DNA from: Gonium pectorale
Taxonomy: Eukaryota; Chlorophyta; Chlorophyceae; Chlamydomonadales; Volvocaceae
Direction: 5' to 3'
NCBI GenBank assembly: GCA_001584585.1
Contig: LSYV01000046.1
Coordinates: 258,908 to 322,907, forward strand
DNA: 64,000 nucleotides
This document shows, piece after piece, positions 56,201-64,000 of this stretch. Position numbers and translations under genes: made by a program. Below the pieces are notes generated by a model. That model searched no databases, had not been told where the DNA came from, and saw nothing but the letters and a program-made list of their open reading frames with translations. Position 1 is the first letter of the stretch. Every line of letters starts with the position of its first letter.

Positions 56201-59021
56201 CGGGCTTGGGCGGGCTGGGAGCGGGCGAGGGCGGCTGCGGGCTGGGTGGCTTTGGCGAGGGCGGCCGCGGGCTGGGAGGTGGCGGTGAGGGCGGCGACGC
56301 GGGGCACTTGAACTCTTCAAGGGCGGAAGTAAGGAAGAAGGAAGGGAAGGCAGCAGGTCAGGAAGAGTATTTACATTGTAGGCATAGTTCAGGATGGAAG
56401 GCGTAGAGCAGTGCCATGTTTTGGCTAACTTGCGTGCATGTTTACTGCTACGCGTAACGCAAAGCGGAGTGTGCGGGCTGCAAAGTATGCATAGTATCCA
56501 CCCACCCGTCGTACGGCAGACCCAACGCAGCTGCTGGTGGCAGCCCTGCTCGTGGATCTCGCCGTGGGCGGTCATGAGCGGGCACAGGTCCTTCTGGCAG
56601 GGGCCACGGGACCAGCAGGTGAAGCCGCGCTTGGCGCAGAGCGTGTCCAGGGCGCCTGCGCGGAAGGAAGTCGCGTGTGGAGCGGTACCGGTCGAGTACT
56701 TCCACAACAGGTATCAGACAGGCGCGCATGGACAAAACGTGCCCTGCGCAACTTGAGATTCTTATAAGCATTGTATGTACGGGACCCAAGCACGTCTATT
56801 CTGCACCGATGGGTGCTCACATTTGCCGGCGTAGTCATTGTGCGGCACCAGCTCCAGTCCGCGGGCAAGGCAGAACTGCTGCGCGCTGTGCCACTCTTGC
56901 GGGCAGACGGCGTGCACGTCAAAGAGGGTGTAGTTGCGGCAGTCCTTGGTGTTGAAGTAGGTGATGTTCGTTGTCTTGTGTGGGTTGCACACGGGCTTGG
57001 GCGGGCTGGGAGCGGGCGAGGGAGGCTGCGGGCTGGGTGGCTTTGGCGAGGGCGGCCGCGGGCTGGGAGGTGGCGGTGAGGGCGGCGACGCGGGGCACTT
57101 GAACTCTGCAAGGGATCAGGTCGGAGGCCGAGAATGCTTTTGAGAGTGCATCTCAGCGAGTGTCGCATAGCCGATACCGTATCCGGATGCGCCGACGCCG
57201 GGGATAGAGGCAAGGTTCCAGTGGAATGCCTAAAACGGTACCAAGGCGTACCACTTTGACCAGCGGTCTTGCATGCCTGGGTTTCACAAGAATATGATAT
57301 TGGCACGCCCAAGGCAACATGGGCTGCGCAAAACGCCCAACACGCCACTCACCCGTAGTACGGCACACCCAACGCAGCTGCTGGTGGCAGCCCTGCTCGT
57401 GGATCTCGCCGTGGGCGGTCATGAGCGGGCACAGGTCCTTCTGGCAGGGGCCCCGGGACCAGCACGTGAAGCCGCGCTTGGCGCACAGCGTGTCCAGGGC
57501 GCCTGCGAGGAAGGAAAGAAAGTTATGAAGAAACCAAGAAAGGGTATGGAGTTAATGCGTGGAACATGGTTTGGCATGCAAGAACGGACAACGCAGTAAC
57601 CAACATCACGGAAAGGCCCAGGTAAACGTCAGACTTTATACAATGTAAGAATGAGCGGCGGCGTGTTCTGCGCTCACATTTGCCGGCGTAGTCGTTGTGC
57701 GGCACCAGCTCCAGTCCGCGGGCAAGGCAGAACTGCTGCGCGCTGTGCCACTCTTGCGGGCACACGGCGTGCACGTCAAAGAGGGTGTAGTTGCGGCAGT
57801 CCTTGGTGTTGAAGTAGGTGATGTTCGTTGTCTTGTGTGGGTTGCACACGGGCTTGGGCGGGCTGGGAGCGGGCGAGGGAGGCTGCGGGCTGGGTGGCTT
57901 TGGTGACGGCGGGCGAGGGCTGGGCGGCCTTGGCGACGGCGGCGTTGCGAGGCACTGGGTCCCTGCAAACAGAGGGAGGCAACAATAAAAGGGGAACACG
58001 TCAGACCAGGGTGAGTTAAAGATGTGGGCAAGCGGATCTCTGGTGTGCACGTATCAGAAACCCTAACTCGCTCCCATATGCTGCCCTCCGACCCCATGCC
58101 GCAGCAAGCTGCGACGAGTCAAGCATGCAGATTGTCCCGCCCTGCGTTTAGCCTTGGTGCCTCTGTCAGCTGACCACCAAGGCCCGAGCCCAACTCAGAT
58201 ACGACCCTGAGGCCCCCGTCCTCCCCGCTCACCCTTGGTCCTGCACACGAAGCGCACTGGCTGGTGGCATCCCTGCCACAGCACGAAGCCCTCCGCGCTC
58301 ATGAGCGGGCACAGGCCGGGCACCGTCTTGCCGCCCACCCAGCATGTGTGGCGGTTGGCGGCGCACAGGCTGTGCAGGCTCGCTGCGAGGGAAGGGGGGA
58401 AGTACAACGGGTTAGGGCGGAATAAGCTCAGTCAGTCAATCAAGGACGTCAGAGCGACCGATACAAGCAAGCCACCAGGAACGACCAGGGCGGCTAGCAC
58501 AGACAGCCGTGAACTCTGGTACTGTTGTTTTAAGACTGTCAGCCCATATGAATCCGTATCCGCAGGTGATGGTGGCACTCACAGTTGGAGGCGTCGAGGT
58601 CCCAAGGCGCCAGCTCCAGCCCCTTCTTCTCGCAGAAGTCGCGGGCGGCCTCCCACTCGGGCATGCAGCGGGCTTCAATGTCAAAGAGGGTATAGTTGCG
58701 GCAGTCCGCCGGACTGTAAATGGTCTTGTTCACGTAGGGGTAGGTGAGGGGGTCGCAGGGCGGGGGGGTGGGGGGCTGCCGAGGTGATGGGGGCGACGGC
58801 GGGGGAGCCGGCGGCGAGGGGCAGTGCTCGTAGAAGGTGATGTTGGGGAACTGGCAGCGCATGTGGCAGGGGTTGTACCACATCTTGCCGTCGCAGCAGA
58901 CGGGCTCGAGGGGGTACTTGCACATCTCCAAGCAGTCCCCGGCCTGGGCCCCGGGCGCCATGCCGAGCGCCAGCACCAGCGCTGCGGCGGCCAGGATGGC
59001 CACCCCTCTAGATCTCCTCAT
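53214..59021 (-). CDS. Secreted multi-domain C-type lectin protein (6 CTLD, 2 Kazal-like modules)
   Basis: Thirteen exons: 58583-59021, 58233-58382, 57678-57962, 57353-57502, 56821-57105, 56506-56655, 56030-56314, 55695-55844, 54710-55561, 54385-54534, 54099-54203, 53769-53924, 53214-53527. All 12 introns are phase 1; total 1157 codons. ATG 59021 starts a clear signal peptide ([21 protein letters not shown]). A Kazal-like Cys module follows ([20 protein letters not shown]). Then come five CTLDs, each split over two exons: [32 protein letters not shown] | [30 protein letters not shown]. Ser-Pro-Pro linkers join them. A second Kazal-like module ([20 protein letters not shown]) and a sixth CTLD in one exon ([16 protein letters not shown] ... 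RLVCRKASA) end the protein. It is predicted to be an extracellular or wall carbohydrate- or protein-binding protein. Linker exon 9 holds an in-frame TAG at 55232-55230 within a frame-scrambled stretch. Confidence 0.88.
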
Positions 59022-59097
59022 CAGAACAAGTCAGTGAAGGCAAAGTTGGATGAAGACGAACGGGTTTAGGAGAGGTGAGGGATGGAGGCCAATGACT

Positions 59098-59127
59098 GTC
59101 CCAGTGACGATTGTGTAGTCGACTGGG
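59098..59127 (-). promoter_or_regulatory. Conserved hairpin-forming upstream block, copy at the minus-strand lectin gene
   Basis: Lies 77 bp upstream of the lectin ATG at 59021. Read on the minus strand it matches 62818-62847, upstream of the paralogous gene, at 28 of 30 positions, whereas sequences on both sides do not align well. The ends are complementary (CCCAGT ... ACTGGG), with a further GAC/GTC pair inside, so a stem-loop is possible. Confidence 0.6.
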
Positions 59128-60371
59128 ATAAATGTCGGGCCGAAAAGATGGCTGGAGGGGCCCAGCTGCGTCGCCGCAGAAAGCTGTAGAATATTGGGGC
59201 CTCATTGCGTTCTTATGTATTCCAGGGTATGCAACTGCTGCAGATGCGATGTGACGGGAATGAGGCGAGGCTTCAAGCCGTGTCCGACAAGACTCTGCAA
59301 CCGAATCGTAACTCACCTGCAACCGACCTCGCGGTTGATTGGTTCAACTTGTTCAGTTGTCCTCTTGTCTTTGTAAGCTGGGCGCCTCACTGCTCATCGA
59401 TTGGTTAGATAACTACATCAGTATCATGGAGGCATTGGCACTCCATCTCCTGTGGAGAAAGGTTCTCGCCCCGTTAGTCGCAGCACTTGCATTCGCGGAG
59501 CATCCTGCCTCATTATGCCATATTTGTAAGCAGTGTGAATAGCGGAATTAGCTTCATGGATGTCACTCTCCGTGTCTGGGTCGCCACGTCACGTCACGGC
59601 ATTGCATGCCGACTGGGTAAAGCTTCCCGCCATCCTGCTTCAACAAAGCAACTATGTCACAAACTATCATTGCTGGAAGGCTGCCAACGGAGGAAGCGCA
59701 GCGTGACACGGTGCTTCGTTTAGGCCTCCATGCATGTCCGGCCTGTCCGGCTCACGTCAGGTTCACGAACTTTGGACTTGGAACTTTGAGTTCATAGAGA
59801 AGGCATACCATTGTCAGCTGGGTGGCCGCTGTGCTGCAGAAAGCCCCTGCGTAACTTCCCCCACACGTCCACGACGCTTGTCGTATGCCTTGCTTCGTTT
59901 CAACACGCCCACGACGTACCATACCCTGCGTGTTTTTGCCTCTTGTTGTCCCTCTGCCCCTGCAGGCGGTGGGGATCTGCCCTCCAGACCGCCGCCTGCA
60001 CTTTTGGGCCCTTGCCCCGTGGCTGTTCTCCCCCCCCCTTCTTTTCCCTGCCGCTGCCTGTAGGGCCCCCTGCCGTACCCTCTCTCCCGGGGGACGCTGC
60101 CTCTCCGCTGCGCAGCCTGCCCCATCGACAGTCGCCACCGGTCCTTCGGCGCTCAGCTACTGGGCTGGGAGTGCTTTGGTCTGCTTCTGCATGCCGCCAT
60201 GTCAACATGCCCCTGACCGCTGCCGGCCACTTCGCCTCCTGACTCCGTGTTTCCTTTCGTCATTCCAGGTCTGTATACAGCCGGGGGGCGGGCTGGGCGC
60301 ACGACGGTCTGGTAACCGCTGAGCGCCGTCGGACCGGTGACCGCGACAACAACAACACCGCAGCTCCACCT

Positions 60372-60806
60372 NNNNNNNNNNNNNNNNNNNNNNNNNNNNN
60401 NNNNNNNNNNNNNNNNNNNNNNNNNNNNNNNNNNNNNNNNNNNNNNNNNNNNNNNNNNNNNNNNNNNNNNNNNNNNNNNNNNNNNNNNNNNNNNNNNNNN
60501 NNNNNNNNNNNNNNNNNNNNNNNNNNNNNNNNNNNNNNNNNNNNNNNNNNNNNNNNNNNNNNNNNNNNNNNNNNNNNNNNNNNNNNNNNNNNNNNNNNNN
60601 NNNNNNNNNNNNNNNNNNNNNNNNNNNNNNNNNNNNNNNNNNNNNNNNNNNNNNNNNNNNNNNNNNNNNNNNNNNNNNNNNNNNNNNNNNNNNNNNNNNN
60701 NNNNNNNNNNNNNNNNNNNNNNNNNNNNNNNNNNNNNNNNNNNNNNNNNNNNNNNNNNNNNNNNNNNNNNNNNNNNNNNNNNNNNNNNNNNNNNNNNNNN
60801 NNNNNN
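60372..60806. other. Assembly gap (435 N)
   Basis: Unresolved bases between the two lectin genes. The left flank ends near CAACAACAACACCGCAGCTC and the right flank starts TTTCTCTTTTTTCATACC. Order and distance across it depend on the assembly. Confidence 0.98.
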
Positions 60807-61299
60807 TTTCTCTTTTTTCATACCTAGGAAGAGTATCGAGAGCGGGGGCCGGGCATTCCGGAGCGCCCATCATGCTTTCAGCTGTGGGCCTGTGAATCTA
60901 GGTTACAGCCTGGCGAGCGGAGTTAAGCAATCATGGCAATACGGTCGTCCTATCTGCAACGAACACAAGTGTCAGTTGGGACGCACAATGACGAACACGT
61001 CTCAGAAATTGAGCTAAATCTATCGCCCCCATAAGCCCATATGCCGGAGTACGTGATGCCTCACGTCCACTGAATGAACAGTGCCATGCCCCCCCTCCAG
61101 TCCTACCTGTGCCAACGATAACGAACGAACACACCAGGGGCACACCCTGTGGCACACGAGGCCCGAGCGAAGCCCGCGCACGCACGTACACCTGCATCCC
61201 TGCAGTCCTGCGGCCCACATGCACATACACGGAAGGACATCACTACGACATGCACGGATCGCAATAGCAGCAGGGTCAGGCACTGTTTCCGGCCGTACG

Positions 61300-61724
61300 C
61301 CCCCGCTTCCCTGGCAGCGAGCCCCCACAGCCTGCTGTGCGCCGCCAACCGCCACACGTGCTGGTGGGCTCAGCTCAGCTTGCCGCAGCATGGGGATAGA
61401 GGCCAGTAGCATATGGGAGCTAGATGAGGTATCGAATCTGTGCACTCTAGCTATCCGTTTTGCCACATCTTCAACTCCCCTTGGTCCGATGTATCCCCCT
61501 TCCTTCGCCCGCCCTCTGTTTGTAGGGACCCAATGCCTCGCAGCAACGCCTTCACCAAGGCCACCCAGCCCGCGCCCGCCCTCGCCCGCGCCCAGGTCTC
61601 AGCCCGCCCAAGCCTCGCCCAAGCAACCCACAGAAGTCAGCGAACATCACCTACTTCAACCCAAGGACTTTTTGTTTTCTGTGGAAAGGTTACAGGACTG
61701 CCGCAACTATACCGTAGTGACCAG
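61300..61724 (+). pseudogene. Broken third copy of the lectin gene
   Basis: It is in the orientation of the right-hand lectin gene. A piece of lectin exon 2 (61318-61366: SLHSLL-like, CAANRHTCW region) breaks off and joins sequence matching the 3' half of intron 2 (from about 61371). The intron-2 acceptor TTTGTAG and exon-3-like sequence follow (from 61526: [17 protein letters not shown], then ITYF-like and DCRNYT-like coding). There is an insertion before DCRNYT, frame changes, and an abrupt end at an AT-rich segment. It has no signal peptide, no start and no complete CTLD. Its intron shares GCATATGGGAGC with the left-hand gene. Confidence 0.8.
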
Positions 61725-62109
61725 AATATAATTGACACCATTCGGATTGAAAGGAACTTCATTTCATTCATCAATGGAGAATATATTTTTTGGGGGTTGT
61801 CAACTGGGAAAAAAATTCCGCCCGCCGGTTGTCATTAAGGGGCAGAAAGTTCAAACACGCCAAAAACACACGTTCCGTTAAGTACCCGCCAGCCCTTGCC
61901 TGGTAGGCCCATGGTGACCCACTGGCGATATCAAAACACGTATCTGGTAGTGAGGCCCCAACGGTTCTGAGGTCTGTACGGTACGGCTAACCCTACCAGC
62001 ACCGTGCAACGGGTCAGAAGCGCAACGGGTCACGGCCCTTGATACAGTTACACGCGTGTGAGTTGGGCCAAGAAACTCGCAGTGCGGCTTGTCTATTCCC
62101 AAAATTGTT

Positions 62110-62228
62110 TCGAAAAAATGAAAATCTGCAGAGAAAGGAGTCGCCCGCCTCTACGGTCATACACGCCCGAAGGCGCGACGTTTCCAATAGGGCGGGCGGG
62201 TACAGAGCAAGACTTGTGACGTTCGTCC
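62110..62228 (-). repeat. Dispersed repeat, copy 2 (inverted)
   Basis: Reverse complement of this segment matches about 1905-2015 over roughly 110 bases (CGGGACGAACGTCACA ... CTCTGCAGATTTT). It lies between a truncated lectin pseudogene and the right-hand lectin gene, so it may belong to a mobile element inserted there. Confidence 0.6.
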
Positions 62229-62817
62229 CGCTCCCGTTCGCTCCGCTTGTCAATTGAGGGAACTGAGTACGGTTTCCGTTGGGAGTGTCAATGAAGTTCT
62301 GGTCTACAATCGTGCATGGGCATTTGGGGACGGACCGAGGACGGCGCTTGCACAGTCCAAGTAAATCAGTAATACGGAAGGGATGGATGGCCGTGTTCGC
62401 TTGCTGGTGAATGGTACGTACATGGGGCACCGCGCTCCCTGCGCTCCTTTAGGCCAGTCCATGCACCTCGCAACGTCGCAAGAAAGCGACTCGCCGTGGA
62501 GGAGGAAGGTTGCGACTTGGACTCTTGATACACGGTAACTAATATGTCCGATTGCTTTGATGTGGCTGTTGAGCAATGCAACTAATGCAAAGGGCGCAAG
62601 TTCCTTGCGCTGCGCCGAAACCAGGCAACCGCTACCGCAACTGCAACTGCAAGTCACTTCGTGGTTCGTGCTGTTTGTTCCTGTGCTTCACCTCAGTCGC
62701 ATCATACCTGCAGCAGTTGCCTCGCAAAGATCGCATAAAATGACTTCCTCCCTTTCACTTGAGGAGCGCTCTCTCTGCTGCTACCGCGCAGCTGTCGTAG
62801 TTCCTCTTGCCGAGCAA

Positions 62818-62847
62818 CCCAGCCGACTACACAATCGTCGCTGGGAC
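62818..62847 (+). promoter_or_regulatory. Conserved hairpin-forming upstream block, copy at the plus-strand lectin gene
   Basis: Lies 101 bp upstream of ATG 62949. It is identical to the block at 59127-59098 (minus) except at positions 6 and 23, which face each other in the predicted stem and change from T-A to C-G, so pairing is kept (CCCAGC ... GCTGGG). The loop is TACACAATC in both. Confidence 0.6.
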
Positions 62848-62948
62848 TTGCCCCCTTCCCAAGCTTCATTCCCACTACCCCGAACCCACTGGTCACGTCC
62901 ATTGGCCTTGGTTATTTCCGGCCGGTCATACAAGGGAAACTGAGCACG

Positions 62949-64000
62949 ATGACGAGGAGTAGAGCGGCCATCCTGGCCGCCGCAGCGCTGGTGCTGGCGC
63001 TCGGCATGGCGCCCGGGGCCCAAGCCGGGGGCTGCTTGGAGTCGTGCAAGTACCCCCTCGAGCCCGTCTGCTGCGACGGCAAGATGTGGTACAACCCCTG
63101 CCACATGCGCTGCCAGTTCCCCAACATCACCTTCTACGAGCACTGCCCCTCGCCGCCGGCTCCCCCGCCGTCGCCCCCATCGCCGCGGCAGCCCCCCACG
63201 CCCCCGCCCTGCGACCCGCTCACCTACCCCTACGTGAACAATACCATTTACAGTCCGGCGGACTGCCGCAACTATACCCTCTTTGACATCGAGGCCCGCT
63301 GCATGCCCGAGTGGGAGTCCGCCCGCGACTTCTGCGACAAGAAGGGGCTGGAGCTGGCGCCTTGGGACCTCGACGCCTCCAACTGTGGGTGCTAACATCA
63401 CCTGCGGATACGGATTTATATGGGCTGACAGTGTTAAAACAACAGTACCAGAGTTCACGGCTGTCTTTGCTTGTATCGGTCGCTCTGACGTCCTTGATTG
63501 GTTCTGACTGAGCTTCGTTCTTCCGTGCTCGGCCCGCTGTACTTCCCCCCTTCCCTCGCAGCGAGCCTGCACAGCCTGTGCGCCGCCAACCGCCACACGT
63601 GCTGGATAGGCGGCAAGACGGTGCCCGGCTTGTGCCCGCTCATGAGCGCGGAGGGCTTCGTGCTGTGGCAGGGATGCCACCAGCCCGTGCGCTTCGTGTG
63701 CAGGACCAAGGGTGAGCGGGGCCTCAGGGTCGTATCTGAGTTGGGCTCGGGCCTTGGTGGTCAGCTGACGGAGGCACCAAGGCAAAAAGCAGGGGGGGAC
63801 AATCTGCGTCCTGGGCTTAATCTCAGTTTGCTACAGCATGGGGTTTGGAGGTATATGGGAAAAATATGTAATCTGTGCACACTCCTTATCCATTTTACTA
63901 TGCCTTCAACCCTGGTCTGACGCATCCGCCTTCCTTTGCCCGCCCTCAATTTGTAGGGACCCAATGCCTTGCAGCACCGCCGTCGCCAAGGCCACCCAGC
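62949..64000 (+). CDS. Second multi-CTLD lectin gene, 5' part (runs off window)
   Basis: Exons 62949-63384, 63562-63711 and 63957->64000, all introns phase 1. The product starts with a signal peptide ([19 protein letters not shown]), the Kazal-like module ([17 protein letters not shown]), a Pro-rich linker ([19 protein letters not shown]) and CTLD1 ([18 protein letters not shown] ... [19 protein letters not shown] ... [13 protein letters not shown]). Exon 3 begins [15 protein letters not shown], as in the left-hand paralogue. Exon 1 differs from that of the minus-strand gene by one codon in length and only a handful of residues, exon 2 has the same 150 bp, and even intron 1 is nearly identical, so the duplication or a conversion event is recent. 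Its role is presumably extracellular binding. The rest lies beyond 64000. Confidence 0.88.

Larger units (their letters stand above)
59022..62948. other. Region between the two head-to-head lectin genes
   Basis: About 3.9 kb containing both promoters, a 435-bp gap, a broken third lectin copy (61300-61724), an AT-rich segment (61725-61870) and an inverted copy of the dispersed repeat found near 1.9 kb. Sequence 59740-60370 is open in several frames but has no recognisable protein. Confidence 0.5.

Noticed and set aside
53214..59021. Identification of the lectin gene as a pherophorin
   Set aside because: The Ser-Pro-Pro linkers resemble pherophorins, but the globular parts show CTLD and Kazal-like cysteine patterns instead of pherophorin domains.
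60153..61017. Open frames spanning the 435-N gap
   Set aside because: Almost entirely unknown residues; no evidence for coding on either side.

Overview
The window looks like nuclear DNA of a chlorophycean (Chlamydomonas/volvocine-type) green alga. Genes are split by many short introns with GTGAG/GTGCG/GTAAG donors, codons end mostly in C or G, Ala/Gly/Pro/Ser-rich low-complexity tracts sit inside and between domains, and (Ser-Pro-Pro)n linkers like those of algal wall proteins occur. No prokaryotic, organellar or viral gene block is visible. Two runs of N (19470-19489 and 60372-60806) mark assembly gaps. Exon models were built by reading both strands and requiring splice sites and codon phase to agree.

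Left part (1-22.4 kb). After a poorly resolved first 3 kb, a WD40-repeat protein with a very long Ala/Glu tail runs on the + strand (3114-7895). A large stretch without a recognisable gene follows. Next is a divergent pair: a 128-residue membrane protein with a mitochondrial-type presequence (12129-13156, -) and a MYND zinc-finger protein (about 13820-16414, +). A leucine-rich, F-box-like protein lies at 19756-22417 (-), beyond a TE-like, gap-containing segment.

Centre (22.4-49.2 kb). This is the best-conserved part. It holds a complete FBXO7-type F-box protein (23214-28347, -) divergent with an unknown acidic, tail-anchored protein (28603-30908, +). It also holds a complete PARP16-type tail-anchored ADP-ribosyltransferase (33393-36048, -) divergent with an augmin subunit 6 (AUG6/HAUS6) gene (36421-40650, +). 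A large PAS-guanylate cyclase follows (41639-49193, +). Every exon junction of FBXO7, PARP16, AUG6 and the cyclase could be phased, giving 645, 334, 1000 and about 1315 residues.

Right part (49.2-64 kb). After a repeat-rich stretch come two head-to-head paralogous genes for secreted, multi-domain C-type-lectin (CTLD) proteins. One is complete in extent (53214-59021, -; 13 exons, 6 CTLDs, 2 Kazal-like modules) but has a damaged Pro-rich linker. The other runs off the window (62949->64000, +). A broken third copy (61300-61724, +) lies between them. All introns of this family are phase 1 and the repeated exons are exactly 150 or 285 bp. A roughly 30-bp block upstream of both start codons is conserved, and its only two differences would preserve base pairing of a hairpin. 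This lectin locus is the most unusual part of the window.
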